A model generated the notes under the pieces. The model saw nothing but the letters and a program-made list of their open reading frames with translations. It ran no database searches and was not told the DNA's origin. Positions 17,596-25,770 of a stretch of DNA of 64,000 nt are shown here, in pieces. The translations under genes were made by a program, and so were the position numbers. This stretch comes from an uncultured bacterium (GTDB taxonomy: Bacteria; Planctomycetota; JAJSAM01; JAJVHW01): NCBI GenBank assembly GCA_937996235.1, contig CALKVK010000006.1:248001-312000 (forward strand), in the 5' to 3' direction. Numbering within the stretch: position 1 is the first letter of the stretch; each line of letters opens with the position of its first letter.

Positions 17596-18741
17596 ATGAG
17601 CTCGTTCTTCGGGCGGCTGTTCGGCGGCGGGGCGGAGCCCGCGCCGGAGGAGGAGGCGGCGCCCGCGGCGTCCGCGCTGCCGGCGCCGCCCGCGGACGGC
17701 GCGCTCGTCGGCTACCTGCGCGCGGCGCGCGAGCTCGGTGCCGCCGCACTCGTGCTGCAGGCGGGCTCGGTGCCGTACCTGCGCGTCGCGGGCGAGGTCG
17801 TGCGCTTCGACGCGCCGCCGCTCGACGCGCAGCGCGCCGAGGCGTACGCGGCCGAGACGTGTGCGCTCGGCGGCGTCGCGCGCGGCGTCGACCTCGACTT
17901 CTGCATCGAGCCCGCGGGGCTCGGCCGCTTCCGCGTCAACGTCCACCACCACGCGCGCGGCGCCGCGCTCGCGGCGAAGGTCGTCGCGCGCGACGTGCCG
18001 TACCTGGCGGACCTCGGCCTGCCCGAGGAGCTCTACGAACTGACGGCGTACCGCCAGGGGCTCGTGCTCGTCACGGGGCCCGGCAACTGCGGCAAGTCGA
18101 CGACGCTCGCGGCGCTCGTGGGGCACGTGAACCGCACGCGCGCGGAGCACGTCGTCACCATCGAGGACCCGATCGAGATCGTGTTCGCGAGCGAGCGCGC
18201 GCTCGTGACGCAGCGCGAGGTCGGGCCGCACACGCGCACGTTCGACGGCGCGCTGCGCGCGGCGCTGCGCGAGGACCCGGACGTCGTGCTCGTCTCGGAG
18301 CTGCGTGACCTCGAGACGATCCGCACCGCGCTCATCGCCGCGGAGACCGGGCACCTGGTGATGGGGACGCTGCACACGCGCGACGCCGTCTCGACGCTGA
18401 ACCGCGTGTTCGACCTGTTCCCCGCGCGCGAACGCACGCAGGTGCGTGCGATGCTCGCCGGCACGCTGCGCGCCGTCGTCTCGCAGGTGCTCCTGCCGCG
18501 GCGGGGCGGCGGGCGGCGCGTCTGCGCGTACGAGATCCTGCGCGTGACGCCCGCGGTCGCGACGCACATCCGCGACGGGCGCACGCACCAGCTCGCGTCG
18601 CTGCTGCAGACGGGGCGGCGCCACGGCATGCTCGACCTCGACGCGTGCCTCGGCCAGCTCGTGAGCGCGGGCGCGATCGACGTGGAGTCGGCGCGCGCCG
18701 CCGCGAAGGACGCGAAGCGCTTCGGCGGCGGGGAGGCCTGA
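17596..18741 (+). CDS. PilT/PilU-like type IV pilus retraction ATPase (divergent copy)
   Basis: 381 residues. An Ala/Glu/Pro-rich N-terminal tail of about 35 residues precedes a PAS-like domain (LGAAALVLQAGSVPYLRVAGEVV) and the RecA-like domain. The Walker A is GPGNCGKS at residues 161-168, which fits GxxxxGKS but differs from the usual GPTGSGKS. The Asp box is VVTIEDPIEIVF, Walker B is DVVLVSELRD and the His box is GHLVMGTLHT. The normally invariant GEMRD is SELRD here. PilU-type second copies often diverge in this way and assist PilT. It is followed 1 bp later by a canonical PilT, so the pair is cotranscribed and probably forms a hetero-retraction motor. No pilin or assembly gene is nearby. 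Confidence 0.85.
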   Translation: MSSFFGRLFGGGAEPAPEEEAAPAASALPAPPADGALVGYLRAARELGAAALVLQAGSVPYLRVAGEVVRFDAPPLDAQRAEAYAAETCALGGVARGVDLDFCIEPAGLGRFRVNVHHHARGAALAAKVVARDVPYLADLGLPEELYELTAYRQGLVLVTGPGNCGKSTTLAALVGHVNRTRAEHVVTIEDPIEIVFASERALVTQREVGPHTRTFDGALRAALREDPDVVLVSELRDLETIRTALIAAETGHLVMGTLHTRDAVSTLNRVFDLFPARERTQVRAMLAGTLRAVVSQVLLPRRGGGRRVCAYEILRVTPAVATHIRDGRTHQLASLLQTGRRHGMLDLDACLGQLVSAGAIDVESARAAAKDAKRFGGGEA

Positions 18742-18742
18742 C

Positions 18743-19795
18743 GTGCTCGACGAGCTGCTGCGCGACGCCGTCGCGAGGAACGGCTCCGACCTGCACCTCG
18801 CCGACGGCCTGCCGCCGCGCGTGCGCGTGCACGGCGAGCTCGAGGCGGCGGGTCCCGCGCCGCTCGACGTCGCCGCCCTCGTCGGCGGTCTGCTCGACGC
18901 GCGGCAGCGCGCGCTGTTCGACGCCGACGGCGAGGTGGACCTCGCGTACGCGGCGCCGGGCGCCGGGCGCTTCCGCGTCAACGTGTTCCGCCACCAGGGC
19001 GGACTCGGCGCCGTGTTCCGTCGCATCCCGGAGCGCATCCCGACGCTCGAGGAGCTCGCGGTCCCGGCCGAGATCGAGCGCTTCACGCAGGCGCGGCACG
19101 GGCTGGTGCTCGTGACGGGCCCGACCGGCAGCGGCAAGTCGTCGACGCTCGCCGCGCTGCTCGGAGCGCTGAACGCGCGCGACGCGCGCCACGTCGTCAC
19201 CATCGAGGACCCGATCGAGTTCGTGCACGCCGACGTCTGCGCGACGTTCACGCAGCGCGAGCTCGGGCGCGACGCGGCGTCGTTCGCCGACGCGCTGCGC
19301 AGCGCCGGACGGCAGGACGCGGACGTGATCCTCGTCGGCGAGATGCGCGACCGCGAGACGATCCAGCTCGCGCTGACGCTCGCCGAGATGGGCGTGGTCG
19401 TCTTCTCGACGCTGCACACGAACGGCGCGATCCGCACCATCGACCGCATGGTCGAGGTGTTCCCCGAGGAGCAGCAGCCGTACGTGCGCTCGATGCTCGC
19501 CGACTCGCTGCAGGGCGTGCTGAGCCAGATCCTCTGCCCGCGCGCCGACGGCACGGGGCGCGTCCCCGCGACGGAGCTGCTGTTCACGTCGACGGCGCTG
19601 CGCAACGTCATCCGCGAGGGCGCCACGCACAAGGTCGACGCGCTCTTCCAGAGCGGTCGCGCCGAGGGCATGCACCGCATGGACGACGCGCTCTTCCGCC
19701 TCGCGAGCGAGGGCACGATCAGCGGCGACGACGCCTTCCTGCGCGCCGGCGACAAACAGCGCTTCGAGCGCTTCGCCCCGCCCGACGACCGCTGA
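18743..19795 (+). CDS. pilT: Type IV pilus twitching motility ATPase PilT
   Basis: 350 residues from GTG 18743, 1 bp after the stop of the first ATPase. The motifs are canonical: the N-terminal GSDLHLADGLPPRVRV, Walker A GPTGSGKS at 126-133, Asp box VVTIEDPIEFVH, Walker B DVILVGEMRD, His box FSTLHTNGAIRTIDRM and the C-terminal FQSGRAEGMHRMDDAL (family: QSGxxxGMxxMDxxL). It is a cytoplasmic hexameric ATPase that depolymerises type IV pili for twitching motility, DNA uptake or attachment. An inverted copy of the 46-nt-period repeat begins 5 bp after the stop. Confidence 0.93.
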   Translation: MLDELLRDAVARNGSDLHLADGLPPRVRVHGELEAAGPAPLDVAALVGGLLDARQRALFDADGEVDLAYAAPGAGRFRVNVFRHQGGLGAVFRRIPERIPTLEELAVPAEIERFTQARHGLVLVTGPTGSGKSSTLAALLGALNARDARHVVTIEDPIEFVHADVCATFTQRELGRDAASFADALRSAGRQDADVILVGEMRDRETIQLALTLAEMGVVVFSTLHTNGAIRTIDRMVEVFPEEQQPYVRSMLADSLQGVLSQILCPRADGTGRVPATELLFTSTALRNVIREGATHKVDALFQSGRAEGMHRMDDALFRLASEGTISGDDAFLRAGDKQRFERFAPPDDR

Positions 19796-19800
19796 CGAAC

Positions 19801-19916
19801 CGAAGGAACCGGGACGGTCCTGGCAACTTGCGCAGCGCAAGGAACCCCGCCGACTGGGGACGGTCCTGGGAAGTTGCGTGGCGCAAGAAAGTCGCCGAAC
19901 GGGGGACACTCCTCGC
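19801..19916 (+). repeat. Palindromic 46-nt-period repeat, left arm
   Basis: The motif GGGAC(G/A)(G/C)TCC recurs at 19811, 19857 and 19903, exactly 46 nt apart, so there are 2.2 units. Each full unit holds a hairpin: CTTGCGC-A-GCGCAAG in the first and TTGCG-TGG-CGCAA in the second. The whole arm recurs inverted at 21959-22070 with only about five substitutions and a 3-4 nt gap. It begins 5 bp after the pilT stop and could serve as a terminator or REP-like element. Confidence 0.8.
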
Positions 19917-20018
19917 GTCCCGGCGCAGCGCGGCGGCGCAGCGGCCGGGTCGCAGGCCCGTCCCTGGATCCGGGCGACGGGTTCCGAACCGGTGACGAGC
20001 TCCGCTGTTGCATGATGG

Positions 20019-20046
20019 TAGACAAGTCTGAAAAGAAGACTATGCT
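20019..20046 (+). promoter_or_regulatory. Candidate sigma-70-type promoter with small palindrome
   Basis: TAGACA (20019-20024), a 16-bp spacer and TATGCT (20041-20046) resemble TTGACA/TATAAT. The region is conspicuously AT-rich against its surroundings. AGAC-AA-GTCT overlaps the -35 and could be an operator, perhaps for the winged-helix protein at the end of the operon. The predicted leader of about 22 nt contains AAGGAGG at 20063-20069. Confidence 0.45.
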
Positions 20047-20074
20047 GGTGGCAACGGACCGGAAGGAGGTCGAT

Positions 20075-20989
20075 GTGCGCGTCTCGGATCTGGCGGCAGG
20101 AGCCGCGTTCGTGGTGGCGGTGGGGGCGGTCGTGCTGGCCGCGACGGCGCGCTCCGGCGCCGAGGAGCTCTCGCGCGACGACGCCCTCGCGCTCGCCCGC
20201 GACGAGGCCGCGCGGCGCGCCGAGCCCCTCGAGACGGAGCTCGCGCGCCTGCGCGTGGAGCTCGGCGCGGTGCGCGACGACGGCGCCGGTCTCGCGCGCC
20301 GCGCCGACGACCTCGGACGACGCCTCGATGCGCTGCGCGCCAAGCCCGTCGCGACTCCTCCGGTCGCGGGCAGGGCGCCCGCAGCCGAGGGACGGGCACC
20401 CGAGGACGCGGCGCAGCGCGCACGTCTCGCCGCGGAGCTCGAGGCGCTGCGTCCGGCGGTCCTCGCCGGCACCGCGAGCGCCGACGAACTGCAGCGCTTC
20501 CTGCAGCTCGCGCGCGAGGAGGGCCTCGCCGACGCGCTCGTCGCCGAGTCCGAGCGCGCCGTCGAGGCAGCGCCGCGTGACACCGCCGCGCGCATGCGCC
20601 TCGCCGACGCGTACATCACGAAGCTGCTCGCGATCCCCGGGGGCCCCGAGCAGGGCGTGTGGGGCATGAAGGCCGAGGAGCAGTGGTCCGCCGTCCTCGC
20701 GCAGGACGAGGCCCACTGGGGCGCGCGCCGCGCGCTCGCGTCGTCGTGGGCCATGTGGCCGGAGTTCCTGGGCAAGACGCCCGACGCCGTGCGCGAGTAC
20801 GAGAAGCTCGTCGAGGTGCAGGAGCGCGGCGCCGCGGAGGCGCAGCAGGCTGCCGTCTACGTCGAGCTCGCGCGGCTCTATCGGCGTCAGGGCAAGTCGG
20901 AGCGCGCGCACGAGACGCTGCGGCGCGGCGCGGAGCGCCACCCGGGCGACGCCGCGCTGCGGGCGGCGCTCGCCGCGGAGGAGGAGTGA
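20075..20989 (+). CDS. Membrane-anchored coiled-coil / TPR-like protein
   Basis: 304 residues. I choose GTG 20075 because AAGGAGG ends 5 nt upstream and the upstream in-frame ATG codons overlap the predicted promoter. One transmembrane helix (about residues 8-26, AGAAFVVAVGAVVLAAT) is followed by a heptad-rich coiled coil (DEAARRAEPLETELARLRVEL and on to about 90), an Ala/Pro linker, and a helical C-terminus (about 120-300) with TPR-like pairs such as ERAVEAAPRDTAARMRLADAY and ELARLYRRQGKSERAHETL. The function is unknown; TPR units suggest a scaffold. It heads a three-gene unit whose next gene starts 2 bp after its stop. Confidence 0.75.
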   Translation: MRVSDLAAGAAFVVAVGAVVLAATARSGAEELSRDDALALARDEAARRAEPLETELARLRVELGAVRDDGAGLARRADDLGRRLDALRAKPVATPPVAGRAPAAEGRAPEDAAQRARLAAELEALRPAVLAGTASADELQRFLQLAREEGLADALVAESERAVEAAPRDTAARMRLADAYITKLLAIPGGPEQGVWGMKAEEQWSAVLAQDEAHWGARRALASSWAMWPEFLGKTPDAVREYEKLVEVQERGAAEAQQAAVYVELARLYRRQGKSERAHETLRRGAERHPGDAALRAALAAEEE

Positions 20990-20991
20990 CG

Positions 20992-21609
20992 ATGGAAGCC
21001 AGGTCCCGAGCCGACGACCTCGCGTTCGTCCGCGACGTGATGGCGCGCGCCGAGCGGCGCATCGACCCGCACGCGTTCCACTTCGTGTCGTGGGGCGCCG
21101 TGGTGCTCGTCTGGTACCCGTTGATGAACTGGCTCGAGGAGAGCGGCCGCCGCGGAGCCATGCTCTGGGTGGGGCTCGCGGCGCTCGTCCTCGGGTTCGC
21201 GCTGAGCGGCCTCCTCGAGTGGCGCAGGACGCGGCGCCCGGTCCCGGCGGCGGAGGACACGTTCGTCGGACGGCAGGTCGTGCGGATCGTCGCGGCGTGC
21301 ATCGCCGCCGCGGCGCTGCTCTCGGCGGTCGGCCCGGCGACGCAGGCCATCCCCGGCGAGCGCGTCCCGATCGTCTGGGGCTTCGCGTATGCCGTGATGG
21401 CGTACGCGGTCGGCGTCGTCTATCGCGACGAGTTCCGCTGGGCGGGCGCGTTCATCTTCGTCGGCACCGTGGCGGCTCTGCTCCTGCCGCACGCGCAGGG
21501 GTACGTGCTCGGCCCCGTGATGGGGCTCGGCATGATCGTGCCCGGGGTGATGGCGGAGAGGCGCGTCGCGCGCCTGCGTCTGCAGGAGGTGGGGGAGCCG
21601 CGGGACTGA
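20992..21609 (+). CDS. Polytopic membrane protein, regulator-linked
   Basis: 205 residues from ATG 20992, behind GGAGGAG. The N-terminus is soluble and charged (about 30 residues), followed by about six hydrophobic helices (near 32-48, 58-75, 93-112, 120-138, 150-165 and 168-185) and a basic tail. I recognise no family. Pairs of such membrane proteins with a downstream winged-helix regulator of the PF13601 type are common in diverse bacteria, so the function is likely sensing or envelope-stress related; that is inference. The gene is 1 bp from the regulator gene downstream. Confidence 0.75.
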   Translation: MEARSRADDLAFVRDVMARAERRIDPHAFHFVSWGAVVLVWYPLMNWLEESGRRGAMLWVGLAALVLGFALSGLLEWRRTRRPVPAAEDTFVGRQVVRIVAACIAAAALLSAVGPATQAIPGERVPIVWGFAYAVMAYAVGVVYRDEFRWAGAFIFVGTVAALLLPHAQGYVLGPVMGLGMIVPGVMAERRVARLRLQEVGEPRD

Positions 21610-21610
21610 C

Positions 21611-21895
21611 GTGCGCGCCGACGAGTTCGACCCGCTGTTCCTCTCGCAGGTGCGACTCGGCATCGTCGCCGTGCTCCTGCAGCGCGGCGCGGCGACGTTC
21701 CCCGAGCTGAAGGACCTGCTCGGCGTGACGCAGGGCAACCTCGGCATCCACCTGCGCAAGCTCGAGGAGGGCGGCTACGTGGCCGTCGAGAAGGAGTTCG
21801 TCGACCGCCGTCCGCGCACGACCGCCCGGCTGACGCGCGCCGGCCGCGACGCCTTCCGCCGCCACGTCGAGCGCCTCTCCCGCCTCGGCGACTGA
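21611..21895 (+). CDS. Winged-helix transcriptional regulator
   Basis: 94 residues, GTG 21611, 1 bp after the previous stop. It matches the winged helix DNA-binding domain family PF13601 (MarR/ArsR-like): RLGIVAVLLQRGAATFPELKDLL, the recognition helix TQGNLGIHLRKLEEGGYVAVEKEF and the wing RRPRTTARLTRAGRDAF. It is a single-domain dimeric repressor-type protein with no ligand domain. As last gene of the operon it probably controls this transcript; the palindrome over the promoter at 20019-20046 is a candidate site. Confidence 0.88.
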   Translation: MRADEFDPLFLSQVRLGIVAVLLQRGAATFPELKDLLGVTQGNLGIHLRKLEEGGYVAVEKEFVDRRPRTTARLTRAGRDAFRRHVERLSRLGD

Positions 21896-21958
21896 TCCCC
21901 GCGCCGGTTCGGCGACCTACCTGCGACCGCCCGGGGCGCGACTGCCGTGCGGCACGCG

Positions 21959-22070
21959 GCGAGGAGTGTCCCTCGTTCGGCGACTTTCTTGCGCCACGCA
22001 ACTTCCCAGGACCGTCCCCGGTCGGCGGGGTTTCTTGCGCTGCGCAAGTTTCCAGGACCGTCCCCCTTCG
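21959..22070 (-). repeat. Palindromic 46-nt-period repeat, right arm (inverted)
   Basis: This is the reverse complement of the arm at 19801-19916, with the same two hairpin units and the truncated third unit. It begins 1 bp after the stop of the glutamate dehydrogenase gene (22072). Both arms therefore lie directly downstream of a gene and in the same orientation relative to it. That fits a 3'-end palindromic element as well as terminal inverted repeats of a cassette. Confidence 0.8.
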
Positions 22071-22071
22071 T

Positions 22072-23535
22072 TCAGGGCCAGACGCCGAGCGACGTGTACG
22101 TCGCCGCGACCTTCTCGATGGCCACGGCGTACGCGGCGGTGCGCATGTCGCGGATGCGGCGGTTGCGCTTGAAGACGGCGCGGATCTCGCGGTACGCGTC
22201 GACCATCGTGCCCTCGAGCCCCGAGCGGACGATGTCGATCTCGTCGGCGCCGCGCCCGAACACGCGCTTGTCGGCGGCGTCGAGCTCGCTGCCGACGACG
22301 CGCTCGATCGACTGCAGGAGCTGGCTCTCCTTCGCCGCCTCGAGCCGCTTGCCCATGCGCCCGTAGCGGATGTGGCCGATGTTCTTCGTCCACTCGAAGT
22401 AGCTGACGGTGACGCCGCCGGCGTTCAGGAAGATGTCGGGGATCACGAGCACGCCGCGGTCGCGCAGCTTCTTCTCCGCCTCGGGCGTCGTCGGGCCGTT
22501 CGCCGCCTCCGCCACGATCCTGCAGTTCAGCCGGTCCACGTTCTCGAGCGTGATCTGGTTCTGCAGGGCGGCCGGCACCAGCACGTCGCACTCGACCTCG
22601 AGCATGTTGCCCGGGGTGCGGTGCGTCTTCGCGCCGGGGAAGCCGAGCATCGTCCCGTTCGCCGCGCGGTACGCGTCGAGGGCGTCGACGTCGATGCCCT
22701 CGCGGTTCTCGAGCCAGCCGTTCCACTCGCCGATGGCGACGATCCGCGCGCCGCCCTCCTTCGCGAAGATGTGCGCCGCATGGCGGCCCACGTTGCCGTA
22801 GCCCTGCACGGCGACCGCCTTGCCCTCGATGCCCGGCGTCAGCCCCAGGCGGCGCGTGTCCTGCTTGAAGGAGAGCGCCTCGCGGACGCCGTAGAACACG
22901 CCGCGCCCCGTCGCCTCGGTGCGGCCCTGGATGCCGCCCTGGCCGACGGGCTTGCCGGTGACGCACGCGAAGTTGTCGATGCCGCCGCGGTGCATGCAGT
23001 CGTACGTGTCGGCGATCCACGCCATCTCGCGCTCGCCGGTGCCCATGTCGGGGGCGGGGACGTTCACGCCCGGGCCGATGAACCCCTTCCAGATCAGCTC
23101 CGTCGCGTAGCGCCGCGTGACGCGCTCGAGCACGTCGGCAGGCGTCCGGTACGGGTTGACGCGCACCGCGCCCTTGCTGCCGCCGAAGGGCACGTTCACG
23201 ATCGCGCACTTGAAGGTCATGAGCGACGCGAGCGCCATGACCTCGTCCTTGTCCACGTGCTCCGCGTAGCGGATGCCGCCCTTCAGCGGCTTGCGGTGGT
23301 GGCTGTGCTCGGCGCGCCAGCCCTGGAACATCGCGAGCTTGCGCCCGATGCGGACGGGGAACGTGAACTCGTAGACGTTGTTGCAGACCTTGATCTGCGC
23401 GAGCAGGTCGTCGGCGTACGGCAGCACCGCCGCGGCCCGGTCGAACTGCCGCTCGTAGATGCGGTACATGTTCAGGTCCTCGCCCGGGACCTGCCCGTTC
23501 GCGCGCTTGCGCGTCCGGCCTGCGGCGCTCGCCAT
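22072..23535 (-). CDS. Glu/Leu/Phe/Val dehydrogenase (glutamate dehydrogenase)
   Basis: 487 residues. The ATG at 23535 has GAGGAG about 9 nt upstream. The catalytic domain has KGGIRY with Lys85, TFKCA with Lys109 and GGSKG with Lys121. The dinucleotide-binding domain has QGYGNVGRHAA, and the C-terminal part has AALQNQITLENV and NAGGVTVSYFEW. It belongs to the hexameric glutamate dehydrogenase group with a longer N-terminus than the short catabolic enzymes. It interconverts glutamate and 2-oxoglutarate plus ammonia. A weak promoter (TTGGGT-16-TACGAT) lies 30-60 nt upstream. The gene is monocistronic and converges on the regulator cassette. Confidence 0.93.
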   Translation of the reverse strand: MASAAGRTRKRANGQVPGEDLNMYRIYERQFDRAAAVLPYADDLLAQIKVCNNVYEFTFPVRIGRKLAMFQGWRAEHSHHRKPLKGGIRYAEHVDKDEVMALASLMTFKCAIVNVPFGGSKGAVRVNPYRTPADVLERVTRRYATELIWKGFIGPGVNVPAPDMGTGEREMAWIADTYDCMHRGGIDNFACVTGKPVGQGGIQGRTEATGRGVFYGVREALSFKQDTRRLGLTPGIEGKAVAVQGYGNVGRHAAHIFAKEGGARIVAIGEWNGWLENREGIDVDALDAYRAANGTMLGFPGAKTHRTPGNMLEVECDVLVPAALQNQITLENVDRLNCRIVAEAANGPTTPEAEKKLRDRGVLVIPDIFLNAGGVTVSYFEWTKNIGHIRYGRMGKRLEAAKESQLLQSIERVVGSELDAADKRVFGRGADEIDIVRSGLEGTMVDAYREIRAVFKRNRRIRDMRTAAYAVAIEKVAATYTSLGVWP

Positions 23536-23766
23536 GGTTCCGCTCCTCGTCGTGGGGACGTGGACGATCGTATTGGCGCGCGCACTCGACCCAAGATCAG
23601 GCGGCGGCGACGGCGGTCGCGGCGCGGCGCGGGAGCGGGTGACGCCCGCGCCGGGGCTGCCGCAGCCGCGAGCCGCCGCCGCTCGCCGTCGGGGCTCCGC
23701 GCCGGTGTGAGCGGAGTCACGCGGTACCCGTCGTCGGACGGGAAACTCCCCGGATTCTCCAAGAAC

Positions 23767-23781
23767 TGAGACGCAGTCTCA
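23767..23781. promoter_or_regulatory. Fur-like palindromic operator
   Basis: TGAGACGCAGTCTCA is a 6-3-6 palindrome, a near-perfect 7-1-7 form of the type seen for Fur-family boxes. It lies 52 nt before the porin start and is flanked by an AT-richer stretch (ATTTACAAGG) that could hold the -10. Control by iron or another metal is an inference from shape alone. Confidence 0.45.
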
Positions 23782-23832
23782 TTTACAAGGTTGGCGCGCG
23801 AAGCCCGGGGAGGGCCGCGCAGGGAGGATCCG

Positions 23833-25200
23833 ATGTACGTTCGACCAGGCGGCCGCCGCACGAGAGCGGCCGCGACACTGCTTGCGCTCCTCGTGGGCGC
23901 GGCACCCGCGCTCGCGGACGAGCGCGACGACCGCATCCGGGAGCTCGAGCGCCAGGCCGAGGAGTTCCGCGCGCGCCAGGAGCGCATGGAGCGCGAGATC
24001 GCGGACCTGCGTGCGGGCGCGGCCACGTCCGGCGACGGCGCCGCGCTCGAGCGCGCCGTCGCGGACATCGTCCGCAATCTGGACAGCGACGCCGGCTACG
24101 CCGGGCCGGCCGGCGTGCGCCGTCCGAGCGCCGCGCTGCAGATCGGCGGCTACTTCTCGACGCGCTACGTCTCGTCGCAGCTGCCCGGCGAGCACAACTC
24201 GTTCGTGGACATGCGGCTCGTGCCGCAGATCCACGCCGACATCACGCCGCGCATCCACTTCGACACCGAGATCGAGGTGGAGCACGGCGGCGTGAGCGAC
24301 GAGGTCGACGGCGAGATCGTCGTCGAGTACGCCGAGCTCTCGTTCGAGATCGACCCCGCGTTCGTCTTCAAGGCGGGCACGCTGCTGATCCCGTTCGGGC
24401 ACTTCAACCTGAACCACGACGACCCGATGAACGAGCTCTCGGAGCGGCCGCGCGTCGCGCGCTACGTCGTGCCGTCGGCGTTCGACATCCCCGGCATCGG
24501 TGCCGAGGGCGTGATCGAGGCGCCGGGCGGCGTGCTGCTCTACGACGTCGCGCTGACGAACGGGTTCAAGGACGAGTTCGACTCCGAGGACGGGACGCGC
24601 GAGGCGCGCGGCCTCTTCGACGAGGACGACAACAGCGACAAGACCGTCTTCGGCCGCGTCGCGTTCGCCCCGACGGAGTCCTGGTTCGACGCGTTCTCGA
24701 TCGCCGCGTCGGGTGCCTTCGGGCGCATCGGCGAGGACCACCGCGGCGACCACCGGCTGACCGGCTGGGGCGTCGACGCGCAGGCGAAGCAGGGGCCGTG
24801 GGAGTTCATGGGCGAGTGGGACGCGTTCGACGTGGACCGCGCGCCCGGCGCGGGCTGGACGCGTCTGCCGAACGGCGACGTCGGGGCCGTGCGCGGCGTG
24901 AAGGGCTGGTACGGCCAGCTCCTCTACCGCATCGACGCGCCGTGGGTGCGCTGCCTCCCGGTCGCGGAGGACGACGCCACCGTGGGTCTCGTGGTGCGCC
25001 ACGACCACGTGAACCTGAACGACCGTCTGCGCGGCGCGAGCCCGCAGGACGACGAGCGCGCGTGGACGTTCGGCATCAACTACCGGCCGAGCGCCAAGAC
25101 CGTCGTGAAGCTCGAGTACCGCTTCGCCGACTCGCCCTTCGACGGGCCCGAGGGGCGCAAGCGCGACTTCTTCGCGCTGGAGTTCGCGACCTACTTCTGA
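23833..25200 (+). CDS. Outer-membrane porin (phosphate-selective porin-like)
   Basis: 455 residues. ATG 23833 follows AGGGAGG and gives a signal peptide ending ALA-DE near residue 29. Next is a short coiled coil (RDDRIRELERQAEEFRARQ) of the type that trimerises porins, then about 16 amphipathic beta strands, ending in the aromatic residues typical of outer-membrane proteins (FATYF). The strand pattern (GGYFSTRYVS, DMRLVPQIHADITPRIHFDTE, AGTLLIPFGHFN) resembles the OprP/DcaP-like porin group. It is a passive outer-membrane channel. The one-heme lipoprotein gene follows after a 99-bp gap and may share the transcript. A Fur-like palindrome lies upstream. Confidence 0.85.
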   Translation: MYVRPGGRRTRAAATLLALLVGAAPALADERDDRIRELERQAEEFRARQERMEREIADLRAGAATSGDGAALERAVADIVRNLDSDAGYAGPAGVRRPSAALQIGGYFSTRYVSSQLPGEHNSFVDMRLVPQIHADITPRIHFDTEIEVEHGGVSDEVDGEIVVEYAELSFEIDPAFVFKAGTLLIPFGHFNLNHDDPMNELSERPRVARYVVPSAFDIPGIGAEGVIEAPGGVLLYDVALTNGFKDEFDSEDGTREARGLFDEDDNSDKTVFGRVAFAPTESWFDAFSIAASGAFGRIGEDHRGDHRLTGWGVDAQAKQGPWEFMGEWDAFDVDRAPGAGWTRLPNGDVGAVRGVKGWYGQLLYRIDAPWVRCLPVAEDDATVGLVVRHDHVNLNDRLRGASPQDDERAWTFGINYRPSAKTVVKLEYRFADSPFDGPEGRKRDFFALEFATYF

Positions 25201-25299
25201 TCGGGCTTCGTTCCCATCGAGCACTCGCGCGTGCGCGCCGCACGCGCCCGGGCGCCCCGCCGCCATCCCGGTGGGGCGCCCACCCCCAACAGAGGAGTC

Positions 25300-25602
25300 A
25301 TGACCACGTCCCCTTCCAGCACGCCGCTCCGACTCGCCGCGGCGCTCCTCGTCTCCGGTGCCGCGCTCGCCGTCGCCGCGGGCTGCGCATCGTCCGCGCG
25401 CTTCGACGGCCCGGGCGGCGACGCGCGGCTCTACGGCGCGCGCTGCGGACTCTGCCACGTGCCGTATCCGCCGGCGCACTTCGCGCCGTCGGAGTGGCCC
25501 GGCATCGTCGCGGTGATGGGGCCGCGCGCCGGTCTCGACACCGCGCTGCGCGAGCGCGTCACGCGCTACCTCGTCGCGGAGTCGGCGGCGTCTCGCAGGT
25601 GA
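25300..25602 (+). CDS. Mono-heme c-type cytochrome-like lipoprotein
   Basis: 100 residues from ATG 25300 with AGAGGAG upstream. The signal peptide ends in a lipobox (LAVAAGC), so the mature protein is lipid-anchored at Cys28 or nearby. One CxxCH heme-binding motif is present (CGLCH), followed by VPYPPAHF and a C-terminal helix. No distal Met is obvious (VAVMG is a candidate). It probably faces the periplasm or the outer surface and moves electrons or binds heme. The porin upstream and the Fur-like palindrome suggest a metal or electron-transfer link, by inference only. Confidence 0.75.
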   Translation: MTTSPSSTPLRLAAALLVSGAALAVAAGCASSARFDGPGGDARLYGARCGLCHVPYPPAHFAPSEWPGIVAVMGPRAGLDTALRERVTRYLVAESAASRR

Positions 25603-25767
25603 GTGGCACGTCGCGTGCTTTGCACGCGACGCGCCACTCACTTTCCAGTGGGGTGCACGCGGGCGTGCGGCCCCTGCATCGGTGACGTCCACCCCCTCGG
25701 TCGCACTGCCCGCGAGCACCACTCCGCCGGCACTGGCGCGTGCTTTGGCACGCGCGCGCCGACGGAG
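25601..25767 (+). repeat. Structured repeat, copy 1
   Basis: It has three consecutive stem-loops. Hairpin 1 (25601-25639) has 18-bp arms around a TTT loop with one mismatch. Hairpin 2 has arms AGTGGGGTGC... and ...GCACCACT spanning the body, with an inner GGTG-ACGTC-CACC. Hairpin 3 is CTCCGCCGGC... closing on GCGTGC-TTTG-GCACGC. It overlaps the stop of the lipoprotein gene, so hairpin 1 may also act as that gene's terminator. It is about 85-90% like copies 2 and 3 by eye. Confidence 0.8.
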
Positions 25768-25770
25768 GGC

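Noticed and set aside
19801..19916. A short CRISPR array, because of the fixed 46-nt period
   Set aside because: There are no unique spacers between units; the whole unit is repeated and each holds a palindrome. No cas gene is present.
20011..20074. Earlier ATG starts for the coiled-coil protein
   Set aside because: They fall within the likely promoter (TAGACA/TATGCT) and lack a Shine-Dalgarno, whereas GTG 20075 has AAGGAGG at ideal spacing.
19796..22071. A complete insertion sequence between the inverted arms
   Set aside because: The enclosed genes encode no transposase, and the arms also sit at gene ends in a REP-like way.
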